Source: Acanthacorydalis orientalis
Lineage: Eukaryota > Arthropoda > Insecta > Megaloptera > Corydalidae
Reading direction: 5' to 3'
Length of the DNA: 64,000 nt
NCBI GenBank assembly: GCA_034766995.1
Contig: CM068313.1
Location: 1,707,501 to 1,771,500, forward strand
Shown: in pieces, positions 34,701 through 49,412 of the stretch
Layout of the letters: the number at the start of each line of letters is the position of its first letter
How positions within the stretch are numbered: position 1 is the first letter of the stretch
The notes under the pieces: model-generated
Seen by the model: the letters and a program-made list of their open reading frames with translations, nothing else
Told to the model about the DNA's origin: nothing
The model's database searches: none
Made by a program: the position numbers and the translations under genes

Positions 34701-37700
34701 CCATGCATCTAGATATGGGGTTTTATTATAAAGTAGAGTGCTTGAAGTAACTCAAAAAAATTCCTACGTCCTTTCGAAGGACCGTGAATCTATTTATGGG
34801 GTTGTATTAGAGGGTAGAGTGTATGAAGTGTGTTAAAAAAATTCCTACGTCCTCTCGGATGACCATGCATCTAGATATGGGGTTGTATTATAGGGTAGAG
34901 TGATTGAAGTAACTTAAAAAAATTCCTACGTCCTCTCGGAGGACCGTGAATCTAGATATGGGGTTGTATTAGAGGGTAGAGTGTATGAAGTGTGTTAAAA
35001 AAATTCCTACGTCCTCTCGGATGACCATGCATCTAGATATGCAGTTGTATTATAAAGTAGAGTGCTTGAAGTAACTCAAAAAAATTCCTACGTCCTTTCG
35101 GAGGACCGTGAATCTAGATATGGGGTTGTATTAGAGGGTAGAGTGTATGAAGTGTGTTAAAAAATTCCTACGTCCTCTCGGATGACCATGCATCTAGATA
35201 TGGGGTTGTATTAGAGGGTAGAGTGATTGAAGTAACTTAAAAAAATTCCTACATCCTCTCGGAGGCCTGTGCATCTAGATATGGGGTTTTATTATAAAGT
35301 AGAGTGCTTGAAGTAACTCAAAAAAATTCCTACGTCCTTTCGGAGGACCGTCAATCTAGATATGGGGTTGTATTAGAGGGTAGAGTGTATGAAGTGTGTT
35401 AAAAAAATTCCTACGTCCTCTCGGAGGACCGTGCATCTAGATATGGGGTTGTATTATAAAGTAGAGTGCTTGAAGTAACTCAAAAAAATTCCTACGTCCT
35501 TTCGGAGGACCGTGAATCTAGATATGGGGTTGTAATAGAGGGTAGAGTGTATGAAGTGTGTTAAAAAAATTCCTACGTCCTCTCGGATGACCATGCATCT
35601 AGATATGGGGTTGTATTATAGGGTAGAGTGATTGAAGTAACTTAAAAAAATTCCTACATCTTCTCGGAGGTCTGTGCATCTAGATATGGGGTTTTATTAT
35701 AAAGTAGAGTGCTTGAAGTAATTCAAAAAAATTCCTACGTCCTTTCGAAGGACCGTGAATCTATTTATGGGGTTGTATTAGAGGGTAGAGTGTATGAAGT
35801 GTGTTAAAAAAATTCCTACGTCCTCTCGGAGGACCGTGCATCTAGATATGGGGTTGTATTAAAAGGTAGAGTGCTTGAAGTAACTCAAAAAAATTCCTAC
35901 GTCCTCTCGGAGGCCTGTGCATCTAGATATGGGGTTGTATTATAAGTTAGAGTGCTTGAAGTAAATCAAAAAAATTCCTACGTCCTCTCGGAGGACCGTG
36001 CATCTAGATATGGGGTTTTATTAGAGGGTAGAGTGTATGAAGTGTGTTAAAAAAATTCCTACGTCCTCTCGGAGAACCGTGAATCTAGATATGGGGTTGT
36101 ATTAGAGGGTAGAGTGTATGAAGTGTGTTAAAAAAATTCCTACGTCCTCTCGGAGGACTGTGCATCTAGATATGGGGTTGTATTAAAAGGTAGAGTGCTT
36201 GAAGTAACTCAAAAAAATTCCTACGTCCTCTCGGAGGCCTGTGCATCTAGATATGGGGTTGTATTATAAGTTAGAGTGCTTGAAGTAACTCAAAAAAATT
36301 CCTACATCCTCTCGGAGGCCTGTGCATCTAGATATGGGGTTGTATTATAAAGTAGAGTGCTTGAAGTAACTCAAAAAAATTCCTACGTCCTTTCAGAGGA
36401 CCGTGAATCTAGATATGGGGTTGTATTATAGGGTGGAGTGCTTGAAGTAACTCAAAAAAATTCCTACGTCCTCTCGGAGGACCGTGCATTTAGATATGGG
36501 GTTGTATTAGAGGGTAGAGTGTATGAAGTGTGTTAAAAAAATTCCTACGTCCTCTCGGAGGACCGTGCATCTAGATATGGGGTTGTATTATAAGTTAGAG
36601 TGCTTAAAGTAACTCAAAAAAATTCCTACGTCCTTTCGAAGGACCGTGAATCTAGATATGGGGTTGTATTAGAGGGTAGAGTGTATGAAGTGTGTTAAAA
36701 AAATTCCTACGTCCTCTCGGAGGACTGTGCATCTAGATATGGGGTTGTATTAAAAGGTAGAGTGCTTGAAGTAACTCAAAAAAATTCCTACGTCCTCTCG
36801 GAGGACCGTGCATTTAGATATGGGGTTGTATTAGAGGGTAGAGTGTATGAAGTGTGTTAAAAAAATTCCTACGTCCTCTCGGAGGACCGTGCATCTAGAT
36901 ATGGGGTTGTATTATAAGTTAGAGTGCTTAAAGTAACTCAAAAAAATTCCTACGTCCTTTCGAAGGACCGTGAATCTAGATATGGGGTTGTATTAGAGGG
37001 TAGAGTGTATGAAGTGTGTTAAAAAAATTCCTACGTCCTCTCGGAGGACTGTGCATCTAGATATGGGGTTGTATTAAAAGGTAGAGTGCTTGAAGTAACT
37101 CAAAAAAATTCCTACGTCCTCTCGGAGGACCGTGCATTTAGATATGGGGTTGTATTAGAGGGTAGAGTGTATGAAGTGTGTTAAAAAAATTCCTACGTCC
37201 TCTCGGAGGACCGTGCATCTAGATATGGGGTTGTATTATAAGTTAGAGTGCTTAAAGTAACTCAAAAAAATTCCTACGTCCTTTCGAAGGACCGTGAATC
37301 TAGATATGGGGTTGTATTAGAGGGTAGAGTGTATGAAGTGTGTTAAAAAAATTCCTACGTCCTCTCGGAGGACTGTGCATCTAGATATGGGGTTGTATTA
37401 AAAGGTAGAGTGCTTGAAGTAACTCAAAAAAATTCCTACGTCCTCTCGGAGGCCTGTGCATCTAGATATGGGGTTGTATTATAAGTTAGAGTGCTTGAAG
37501 TAAATCAAAAAAATTCCGACGTCCTCTCGGAGGACCGTGCATCTAGATATGGGGTTGTATTAGAGGGTAGAGTGTATGAAGTGTGTTAAAAAAATTCCTA
37601 CGTCCTCTCGGAGGACTGTGCATCTAGATATGGGGTTGTATTATAAGGTAGAGTGCTTGAAGTAACTCAGAAAAATTCCTACGTCCTCTCGGAGGACCGT

Positions 37701-38108
37701 GCATCTAGATATGGGGTTGTATTAGAGGGTAGAGTGTATGAAGTGTGTTAAAAAAATTCCTACGTCCTCTCGGAGGACCGTGCATCTAGATATGAGGTTG
37801 TATTATAAGTTAGAGTGCTTGAAGTAACTCAAAAAAATTCCTACGTCCTCTCGGAGGCCTGTGCATCTAGATATGGGGTTGTATTATAAGTTAGAGTGCT
37901 TGAAGTAACTCAAAAAAATTCCTACGTCCTTTCGAAGGACCGTGAATCTAGATATGGGGTTGTATTAGAGGGTAGAGTGTATGAAGTGTGTTAAAAAAAT
38001 TCCTACGTCCTCTCGGAGGACTGTGCATCTAGATATGGGGTTGTATTATAAGGTAGAGTGCTTGAAGTAACTCAGAAAAATTCCTACGTCCTCTCGGAGG
38101 ACCGTGCA
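31710..38108 (+). repeat. 6,399-bp higher-order segment, copy 2
   Basis: Almost identical to 25311-31709. The one difference I found by eye is G at 32975 for A at 26576. The match ends at about 38108-38180, where the variant order changes. Confidence 0.85.
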
Positions 38109-39410
38109 TCTAGATATGGGGTTGTATTAGAGGGTAGAGTGTATGAAGTGTGTTAAAAAAATTCCTACGTCCTCTCGGAGGCCTGTGCATCTAGATATGG
38201 GGTTGTATTAGAGGGTAGAGTGTATGAAGTGTGTTAAAAAAATTCGTACATCCTCTCGGATGACCATGCATCTAGATATGCAGTTGTATTATAAAGTAGA
38301 GTGCTTGAAGTAACTCAAAAAAATTCCTACGTCCTTTCGGAGGACCGTGAATCTAGATATGGGGTTGTATTAGAGGGTAGAGTGTATGAAGTGTGTTAAA
38401 AAAATTCCTACGTCCTCTCGGAGGCCTGTGCATCTAGATATGGGGTTGTATTAGAGGGTAGAGTGTATGAAGTGTGTTAAAAAAATTCCTACATCCTCTC
38501 GGATGACCATGCATCTAGATATGCAGTTGTATTATAAAGTAGAGTGCTTGAAGTAACTCAAAAAAATTCCTACGTCCTTTCGGAGGACCGTGAATCTAGA
38601 TATGGGGTTGTATTAGAGGGTAGAGTGTATGAAGTGTGTTAAAAAAATTCCTACGTCCTCTCGGATGACCATGCATCTAGATATGCAGTTGTATTATAAA
38701 GTAGAGTGCTTGAAGTAACTCAAAAAAATTCCTACGTCCTCTCGGAGGCCTGTGCATCTAGATATGGGGTTGTATTATAAGTTAGAGTGCTTGAAGTAAA
38801 TCAAAAAAATTTCTACGTCCTCTCGGAGGACCGTGCATTTAGATATGGGGTTGTATTAGAGGGTAGAGTGTATGAAGTGTGTTAAAAAAATTCCTACGTC
38901 CTCTCGGAGGACTGTGCATCTAGATATGGGGTTGTATTATAAGTTAGAGTGCTTGAAGTAACTCAAAAAAATTCCTACATCCTCTCGGAGGCCTGTGCAT
39001 CTAGATATGGGGTTGTATTATAAAGTAGAGTGCTTGAAGTAACTCAAAAAAATTCCTACGTCCTTTCAGAGGACCGTGAATCTAGATATGGGGTTGTATT
39101 ATAGGGTGGAGTGCTTGAAGTAACTCAAAAAAATTCCTACGTCCTTTCGGAGGACCGTCAATCTAGATATGGGGTTGTATTAGAGGGTAGAGTGTATGAA
39201 GTGTGTTAAAAAAATTCCTACGTCCTCTCGGAGGACTGTGCATTTAGATATGGGGTTGTATTATAAGGTAGAGTGCTTGAAGTAACTCAAAAAAATTCCT
39301 ACGTCCTTTCGGAGCACCGTGAATCTAGATATGGGGTTGTATTAGAGGGTAGAGTGTATGAAGTGTGTTAAAAAAATTCCTACGTCCTCTCGGATGACCA
39401 TGCATCTAGA

Positions 39411-41760
39411 TATTGGGTTGTATTATAGGGTAGAGTGATTGAAGTAACTTAAAAAAATTCCTACATCTTCTCGGAGGTCTGTGCATCTAGATATGGGGTT
39501 TTATTATAAAGTAGAGTGCTTGAAGTAACTCAAAAAAATTCCTACGTCCTTTCGGAGGACCGTCAATCTAGATATGGGGTTGTATTAGAGGGTAGAGTGT
39601 ATGAAGTGTGTTAAAAAAATTCCTACGTCCTCTCGGAGGACTGTGCATTTAGATATGGGGTTGTATTATAAGGTAGAGTGCTTGAAGTAACTCAAAAAAA
39701 TTCCTACGTCCTCTCGGAGGACCGTGAATCTGGATATGGGGTTGTATTAGAGGGTAGAGTGTATGAAGTGTGTTAAAAAAATTCCTACGTCCTCTCGGAT
39801 GACCATGAATCTAGATATGGAGTTGTATTATAAAGTAGAGTGCTTCAAGTAACTCAAAAAAATTCTTACGTCCTCTCGGAGGACTGTGCATCTAGATATG
39901 GGGTTGTATTAGAGGGTAGAGTGTATGAAGTGTGTTAAAAAAATTCCTACGTCCTCTCGGATGACCATGAATCTAGATATGGAGTTGTATTATAAGGTAG
40001 AGTGCTTGAAGTAACTCAAAAAAATTCGTACGTCCTCACGGAGGACCGTGAATCTAGATATGGGGTTCTATTAGAGGGTAGAGTGTATGAAGTGTGTTAA
40101 AAAAATTCCTACGTCCTCTCGGAGGCCTGTGCATCTAGATATGGGGTTGTATTATAAGTTAGAGTGCTTGAAGTAACTCAAAAAAATTCCTACGTCCTTT
40201 CGAAGGACCGTGAATCTAGATATGGGGTTGTATTAGAGGGTAGAGTGTATGAAGTGTGTTAAAAAAATTCCTACGTCCTCTCGGAGGACTGTGCATCTAG
40301 ATATGGGGTTGTATTATAAGGTAGAGTGCTTGAAGTAACTCAGAAAAATTCCTACGTCCTCTCGGAGGACCGTGCATCTAGATATGGGGTTGTATTAGAG
40401 GGTAGAGTGTATGAAGTGTGTTAAAAAAATTCCTACGTCCTCTCGGAGGCCTGTGCATCTAGATATGGGGTTGTATTAGAGGGTAGAGTGTATGAAGTGT
40501 GTTAAAAAAATTCCTACATCCTCTCGGATGACCATGCATCTAGATATGCAGTTGTATTATAAAGTAGAGTGCTTGAAGTAACTCAAAAAAATTCCTACGT
40601 CCTTTCGGAGGACCGTGAATCTAGATATGGGGTTGTATTAGAGGGTAGAGTGTATGAAGTGTGTTAAAAAAATTCCTACGTCCTCTCGGATGACCATGCA
40701 TCTAGATATGCAGTTGTATTATAAAGTAGAGTGATTGAAGTAACTTAAAAAAATTCCTACATCCTCTCGGAGGCCTGTGCATCTAGATATGGGGTTTTAT
40801 TATAAAGTAGAGTGCTTGAAGTAACTCAAAAAAATTCCTACGTCCTTTCGGAGGACCGTCAATCTAGATATGGGGTTGTATTAGAGGGTAGAGTGTATGA
40901 AGTGTGTTAAAAAAATTCCTACGTCCTCTCGGAGGACTGTGCATTTAGATATGGGGTTGTATTATAAGGTAGAGTGCTTGAAGTAACTCAAAAAAATTCC
41001 TACGTCCTTTCGGAGCACCGTGAATCTAGATATGGGGTTGTATTAGAGGGTAGAGTGTATGAAGTGTGTTAAAAAAATTCCTAAGTCCTCTCGGATGACC
41101 ATGCATCTAGATATTGGGTTGTATTATAGGGTAGAGTGATTGAAGTAACTTAAAAAAATTCCTACATCTTCTCGGAGGTCTGTGCATCTAGATATGGGGT
41201 TTTATTATAAAGTAGAGTGCTTGAAGTAACTCAAAAAAATTCCTACGTCCTCTCGGAGGACTGTGCATTTAGATATGGGGTTGTATTATAAGGTAGAGTG
41301 CTTGAAGTAACTCAAAAAAATTCCTACGTCCTTTCGGAGCACCGTGAATCTAGATATGGGGTTGTATTAGAGGGTAGAGTGTATGAAGTGTGTTAAAAAA
41401 ATTCCTACGTCCTCTCGGATGACCATGCATCTAGATATTGGGTTGTATTATAGGGTAGAGTGATTGAAGTAACTTAAAAAAATTCCTACATCTTCTCGGA
41501 GGTCTGTGCATCTAGATATGGGGTTTTATTATAAAGTAGAGTGCTTGAAGTAACTCAAAAAAATTCCTACGTCCTTTCGGAGGACCGTCAATCTAGATAT
41601 GGGGTTGTATTAGAGGGTAGAGTGTATGAAGTGTGTTAAAAAAATTCCTACGTCCTCTCGGATGACCATGTATCTAGATATGGGGTTGTATTATAGGGTA
41701 GAGTGATTGAAGTAACTTAAAAAAATTCCTACGTCCTCTCGGAGGACCGTGAATCTGGAT
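39411..41760 (+). repeat. sub-region of repeated variant blocks
   Basis: The variant GATATTGGGTTGTATTATAG occurs near 39411, 41112 and 41436, with spacings of 1,701 bp (21 units) and 324 bp (4 units). This indicates block duplications independent of the 6.4-kb one. Confidence 0.7.
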
Positions 41761-44700
41761 ATGGGGTTGTATTAGAGGGTAGAGTGTATGAAGTGTGTTA
41801 AAAAAATTCCTACGTCCTCTCGGATGACCATGAATCTAGATATGGAGTTGTATTATAAAGTAGAGTGCTTGAAGTAACTCAAAAAAATTCTTACGTCCTC
41901 TCGGAGGACTGTGCATCTAGATATGGGGTTGTATTAGAGGGTAGAGTGTATGAAGTGTGTTAAAAAAATTCCTACGTCCTCTCGGATGACCATGAATCTA
42001 GATATGGAGTTGTATTATAAGGTAGAGTGCTTGAAGTAACTCAAAAAAATTCGTACGTCCTCACGGAGGACCGTGAATCTAGATATGGGGTTGTATTAGA
42101 GGGTAGAGTGTATGAAGTGTGTTAAAAAAATTCCTACGTCCTCTCGGAGGACTGTGCATATAGATATGTGGTTGTATTATAAGGTAGAGTGCTTGAAGTA
42201 ACTCAAAAAAATTCCTACGTCCTTTCGAAGGACCGTGAATCTAGATATGGGATTGTATTAGAGGGTAGAGTGCTTGAAGTAACTCAAAAAAATTCCTACG
42301 TCCTCTCGGAGAACCGTGAATCTAGATATGGGGTTGTATTAGAGGGTAGAGTGTATGAAGTGTGTTAAAAAAATTCCTACGTCCTCTCGGAGGACTCTGC
42401 ATCTAGATATGGGGTTGTATTAAAAGGTAGAGTGCTTGAAGTAACTCAAAAAAATTCCTACGTCCTCTCGGAGGCCTGTGCATCTAGATATGGGGTTGTA
42501 TTATAAGGTAGAGTGCTTGAAGTAACTCAAGAAAATTCCTACGTCCTTTCGAAGGACCGTGAATCTAGATATGGGGTTGTATTAGAGGGTAGAGTGTATG
42601 AAGTGCGTTAAAAAAATTCCTACGTCCTCTCGGAGGACCGTGCATCTAGATATGGGGTTGTATTATAAGTTAGAGTGCTTAAAGTAACTCAAAAAAATTC
42701 CTACGTCCTTTCGAAGGACCGTGAATCTAGATATGGGGTTGTATTAGAGGGTAGAGTGTATGAAGTGTGTTAAAAAAATTCCTACGTCCTCTCGGAGGAC
42801 TGTGCATCTAGATATGGGGTTGTATTATAAGTTAGAGTGCTTGAAGTAAATCAAAAAAATTCCTACGTCCTTTCGAAGGACCGTGAATCTAGATATGGGG
42901 TTGTATTAGAGGGTAGAGTGTATGAAGTGTGTTAAAAAAATTCCTACGTCCTCTCGGAGGACCGTGCATCTAGATATGAGGTTGTATTATAAGTTAGAGT
43001 GCTTGAAGTAACTCAAAAAAATTCCTACGTCCTCTCGGAGGCCTGTGCATCTAGATATGAGGTTGTATTATAAGGTAGAGTGCTTGAAGTAACTCAAGAA
43101 AATTCCTACGTCCTCTCGGAGGACCGTGCATCTAGATATGGGGTTGTATTAGAGGGTAGAGTGTATGAAGTGCGTTAAAAAAATTCCTACGTCCTCTCGG
43201 AGGACCGTGCATCTAGATATGGGGTTGTATTATAAGTTAGAGTGCTTAAAGTAACTCAAAAAAATTCCTACGTCCTTTCGAAGGACCGTGAATCTAGATA
43301 TGGGGTTGTATTAGAGGGTAGAGTGTATGAAGTGTGTTAAAAAAATTCCTACGTCCTCTCGGAGGCCTGTGCATCTAGATATGGGGTTGTATTATAAGGT
43401 AGAGTGCTTGAAGTAACTCAAAAAAATTCCTACGTCCTCTCGGAGGACTGTGCATCTAGATATGGGGTTGTATTGGAGGGTAGAGTGTATGAAGTGTGTT
43501 AAAAAAATTCCTACGTCCTCTCGGAGGACTGTGCATCTAGATATGGGGTTGTATTATAGGGTAGAGTGTTTGAAGTAACTTAAAAAAATTCCTACGTCCT
43601 TTCAGAGGACCGTGAATTTAGATATGGGGTTGTATTAGAGGGTAGAGTGTATGAAGTGTGTTAAAAAAATTCCTACATCTTCTCGGATGACCATGCATCT
43701 AGATATGCAGTTGTATTATAGGGTAGAGTGATTGAAGTAACTTAAAAAAATTCCTACATCCTCTCGGAGGCCTGTGCATCTAGATATGGGGTTGTATTAT
43801 AAAGTAGAGTGCTTGAAGTAACTCAAAAAAATTCCTACGTCCTTTCGGAGGCCTGTGCATCTAGATATGGGGTTGTATTATAAAGTAGAGTGCTTGAAGT
43901 AACTCAAAAAAATTCCTACGTCCTTTCGGAGGACCGTGAATCTAGATATGGGGTTGTATTAGAGGGTAGAGTGTATGAAGTGTGTTAAAAAAATTCCTAC
44001 GTCCTCTCGGAGGACCGTGCATCTAGATATGGGGTTGTATTATAAAGTAGAGTGCTTGAAGTAACTCAAAAAAATTCCTACGTCCTCTCGGAGGCCTGTG
44101 CATCTAGATATGGGGTTGTATTATAAAGTAGAGTGCTTGAAGTAACTCAAAAAAATTCCTACGTCCTTTCGGAGGACCGTGAATCTAGATATGGGGTTGA
44201 ATTAGAGGGTAGAGTGTATGAAGTGTGTTAAAAAAATTCCTACGTCCTCTCGGATGACCATGCATCTAGATATGGGGTTGTATTATAGGGTAGAGTGATT
44301 GAAGTAACTTAAAAAAATTCCTACGTCCTCTCGGAGGACCGTGAATCTAGATATGGGGTTGTATTAGAGGGTAGAGTGTATGAAGTGTGTTAAAAAAATT
44401 CCTACGTCCTCTCGGATGACCATGAATCTAGATATGGAGTTGTATTATAAGGTAGAGTGCTTGAAGTAACTCAAAAAAATTCCTACGTCCTTTCGGAGCA
44501 CCGTGAATCTAGATATGGGGTTGTATTATAAAGTAGAGTGCTTGAAGTAACTCAAAAAAATTCTTACGTCCTCTCGGAGGACTGTGCATCTAGATATGGG
44601 GTTGTATTAGAGGGTAGAATGTATGAAGTGTGTTAAAAAAATTCCTACGTCCACTCGGATGACCATGAATCTAGATATGGAGTTGTATTATAAGGTAGAG

Positions 44701-47700
44701 TGCTTGAAGTAACTCAAAAAAATTCCTACGTCCTTTCGGAGCACCGTGAATCTAGATATGGGGTTGTATTAGAGGGTAGAGTGTATGAAGTGTGTTAAAA
44801 AAATTCCTACGTCCTCTCGGAGGACCGTGCATCTAGATATGGGGTTGTATTAGAGGGTAGAGTGTATGAAGTGTGTTAAAAAAATTCCTACGTCCTCTCG
44901 GATGACCATGAATCTAGATATGGAGTTGTATTATAAGGTAGAGTGCTTGAAGTAACTCAAAAAAATTCCTACGTCCTTTCGGAGCACCGTGAATCTAGAT
45001 ATGGGGTTGTATTATAAAGTAGAGTGCTTGAAGTAACTCAAAAAAATTCTTACGTCCTCTCGGAGGACTGTGCATCTAGATATGGGGTTGTATTAGAGGG
45101 TAGAGTGTATGAAGTGTGTTAAAAAAATTCCTACGTCCTCTCGGATGACCATGAATCTAGATATGGAGTTGTATTATAAGGTAGAGTGCTTGAAGTAACT
45201 CAAAAAAATTCCTACGTCCTTTCGGAGCACCGTGAATCTAGATATGGGGTTGTATTAGAGGGTAGAGTGTATGAAGTGTGTTAAAAAAATTCCTACGTCC
45301 TTTCGAAGCACCGTGAATCTAGATATGGGGTTGTATTATAAAGTAGAGTGCTTGAAGTAACTCAAAAAAATTCTTACGTCCTCTCGGAGGACTGTGCATC
45401 TAGATATGGGGTTGTATTAGAGGGTAGAGTGTATGAAGTGTGTTAAAAAAATTCCTACGTCCTCTCGGATGACCATGAATCTAGATATGGAGTTGTATTA
45501 TAAGGTAGAGTGCTTGAAGTAACTCAAAAAAATTCTTACGTCGTCTCGGAGCACCGTGAATCTAGATATGGGGTTGTATTAGAGGGTAGAGTGTATGAAG
45601 TGTGTTAAAAAAATTCCTACGTCCTCTCGGAGGACCGTGCATCTAGATATGGGGTTGTATTAGAGGGTAGAGTGTATGAAGTGTGTTAAAAAAATTCCTA
45701 CGTCCTCTCGGAGGACCGTGCATCTAGATATGAGGTTGTATTATAAGTTAGAGTGCTTGAAGTAACTCAAAAAAATTCCTACATCCTCTCGGAGGCCTGT
45801 TCATCTAGATATGGGGTTGTATTAAAAGGTAGAGTGCTTGAAGTAACTCAAAAAAATTCCTACGTCCTCTCGGAGGACTGTGCATCTAGATATGGGGTTG
45901 TATTATAAGGTAGAGTGCTTGAAGTAACTCAAAAAAATTCCTACGTCCTTTCGGAGGACTGTGCATCTAGATATGGGGTTGTATTATAAGGTAGAGTGCT
46001 TGAAGTAACTCAAAAAAATTCCTACGTCCTTTCGGAGCACCGTGAATCTAGATATGGGGTTGTATTAGAGGGTAGAGTGTATGAAGTGTGTTAAAAAAAT
46101 TCCTACATCCTCTCGGATGACCATGCGTCTAGATATGCAGTTGTATTATAAAGTAGAGTGCTTGAAGTAACTGAAAAAAATTCCTACATCCTCTCGGAGG
46201 CCTGTGCATCTAGATATGGGGTTGTATTATAAAGTAGAGTGCTTGAAGTAACTCAAAAAAAATCCTACGTCCTTTCGAAGGACCGTGAATCTAGATATGG
46301 GGTTGTATTAGAGGGTAGAGTGTATGAAGTATGTTAAAAAAATTCCTACGTCCTCTCGGATGACCATACATCTAGATATGGGGTTGTATTATAGGGTAGA
46401 GTGATTGAAGTAACTTAAAAAAATTCCTACGTCCTCTCGGAGGACCGTGAATCTAGATATGGGGTTGTATTAGAGGGTAGAGTGTATGAAGTGTGTTAAA
46501 AAAATTCCTACTTCCTCTCGGAGGACTGTGCATCTAGATATGGGGTTGTATTATAAGTTAGAGTGCTTGAAGTAACTCAAAAAAATTCCTACGTCCTCTC
46601 GGAGGACTGTGCATCTAGATATGGGGTTGTATTATAAGGTAGAGTGCTTGAAGTAAGTCAAAAAAATTCCTACGTCCTCTCGGAGGACCGTGCATCTAGA
46701 TATGAGGTTGTATTATAAGTTAGAGTGCTTGAAGTAACTCAAAAAAATTCCTACGTCCTTTCGAAGGACCGTGAATCTAGATATGGAGTTGTATTAGAGG
46801 GTAGAGTGTATGAAGTGTGTTAAAAAAATTCCTACGTCCTCTCGGAGGACCGTGCATCTAGATATGAGGTTGTATTATAAGTTAGAGTGCTTGCTGTAAC
46901 TCAAAAAAATTCCTACGTCCTCTCGGAGGCCTGTGCATCTAGATATGGGGTTGTATTAGAGGGTAGAGTGTATGAAGTGTGTTAAAAAAATTCCTACGTC
47001 CTCTCGGAGGACCGTGCATCTAGATATGAGGTTGTATTATAAGTTAGAGTGCTTGAAGTAACTCAAAAAAATTCCTACGTCCTTTCGAAGGACCGTGAAT
47101 CTAGATATGGAGTTGTATTAGAGGGTAGAGTGTATGAAGTGTGTTAAAAAAATTCCTACGTCCTCTCGGAGGACCGTGCATCTAGATATGGGGTTGTATT
47201 ATAAGGTAGAGTGCTTGAAGTAACTCAAAAAAATTCCTACGTCCTCTCGGAGGACCGTGCATCTAGATATGGGGTTGTATTAGAGGGTAGAGTGTATGAA
47301 GTGTGTTAAAAAAATTCCTACGTCCTCTCGGAGGACTGTGCATCTAGATATGGTGTTTTATTATAAAGTAGAGTGCTTGAAGTAACTTAAAAAAATTCCT
47401 ACGTCCTCTCGGAGGACCGTGCATCTAGATATGAGGTTGTATTATAAGGTAGAGTGCTTGAAGTAACTCAAAAAAATTCCTACGTCCTCTCGGAGGACTG
47501 TGCATCTAGATATCGTGTTTTATTATAAAGTAGAGTGCTTGAAGTAACTTGAAAAAATTCCTACGTCCTCTCGGAGGACCGTGCATCTAGATATGAGGTT
47601 GTATTATAAGGTAGAGTGCTTGAAGTAAATCAAAAAAATTTCTACGTCCTCTCGGAGCACCGTGAATCTAGATATGGGGTTGTATTAGAGGGTAGAGTGT

Positions 47701-49412
47701 ATGAAGTGTGTTAAAAAAATTCCTACGTCCTCTCGGAGGACCGTGCATCTAGATATGGGGTTGTATTATAAGGTAGAGTGCTTGAAGTAACTCAAAAAAA
47801 TTCCTACGTCCTCTCGGAGGACCGTGCATCTAGATATGGGGTTGTATTAGAGGGTAGAGTGTATGAAGTGTGTTAAAAAAATTCCTACGTCCTCTCGGAG
47901 GACCGTGCATCTAGATATGAGGTTGTATTATAAGTTAGAGTGCTTGAAGTAACTCAAAAAAATTCCTACGTCCTCTCGGAGGCCTGTGCATCTAGATATG
48001 GGGTTTTATTATAAAGTAGAGTGCTTGAAGTAACTCAAAAAAATTCCTACGTCCTTTCGGAGGACCGTGAATCTAGATATGGGGTTGTATTAGAGGGTAG
48101 AGTGTATGAAGTGTGTTAAAAAAATTCCTACGTCCTCTCGGAGGACCGTGCATCTAGATATGGGGTTGTATTATAAGGTAGAGTGCTTGAAGTAACTCAA
48201 AAAAATTCCTACGTCCTCTCGGAGGACCGTGCATCTAGATATGGGGTTGTATTAGAGGGTAGAGTGTATGAAGTGTGTTAAAAAAATTCCTACGTCCTCT
48301 CGGAGGACCGTGCATCTAGATATGAGGTTGTATTATAAGTTAGAGTGCTTGAAGTAACTCAAAAAAATTCCTACGTCCTCTCGGAGGACTGTGCATCTAG
48401 ATATGGGGTTGTATTATAAAGTAGAGTGCTTGAAGTAACTCAAAAAAATTCCTACGTCCTTTCGGAGGACCGTGAATCTAGATATGGGGTTGTATTAGAG
48501 GGTAGAGTGTATGAAGTATGTTAAAAAAATTCCTACGTCCTCTCGGATGACCATACATCTAGATATGGGGTTGTATTATAGGGTAGAGTGATTGAAGTAA
48601 CTTAAAAAAATTCCTACGTCCTCTCGGAGGACCGTGAATATAGATATGGGGTTGTATTAGAGGGTAGAGTGTATGAAGTGTGTTAAAAAAATTCCTACTT
48701 CCTCTCGGAGGACTGTGCATCTAGATATGGGGTTGTATTATAAGGTAGAGTGCTTGAAGTAACTCAAAAAAATTCCTACGTCCTCTCGGAGGACCGTGCA
48801 TCTAGATATGGGGTTGTATTAGAGGGTAGAGTGTATGAAGTGTGTTAAAAAAATTCCTACGTCCTCTCGGAGGACCGTGCATCTAGATATGAGGTTGTAT
48901 TATAAGTTAGAGTGCTTTCTGTAACTCAAAAAAATTCCTACGTCCTCTCGGAGGCCTGTGCATCTAGATATGGGGTTGTATTAGAGGGTAGAGTGTATGA
49001 AGTGTGTTAAAAAAATTCCTACGTCCTCTCGGAGGACCGTGCATCTAGATATGAGGTTGTATTATAAGTTAGAGTGCTTGAAGTAACTCAAAAAATTTCC
49101 TACGTCCTCTCGGAGGCCTGTGCATCTAGATATGGGGTTGTATTATAAGTTAGAGTGCTTGAAGTAACTCAAAAAAATTCCTACGTCCTCTCGGAGGACC
49201 GTGCATCTAGATATGGGGTTGTATTAGAGGGTAGAGTGTATGAAGTGTGTTAAAAAAATTCCTACGTCCTCTCGGAGGACCGTGCATCTAGATATGAGGT
49301 TGTATTATAAGGTAGAGTGCTTGAAGTAACTCAAAAAAATTCCTACGTCCTCTCGGAGGACTGTGCATCTAGATATGGTGTTTTATTATAAAGTAGAGTG
49401 CTTGAAGTAACT

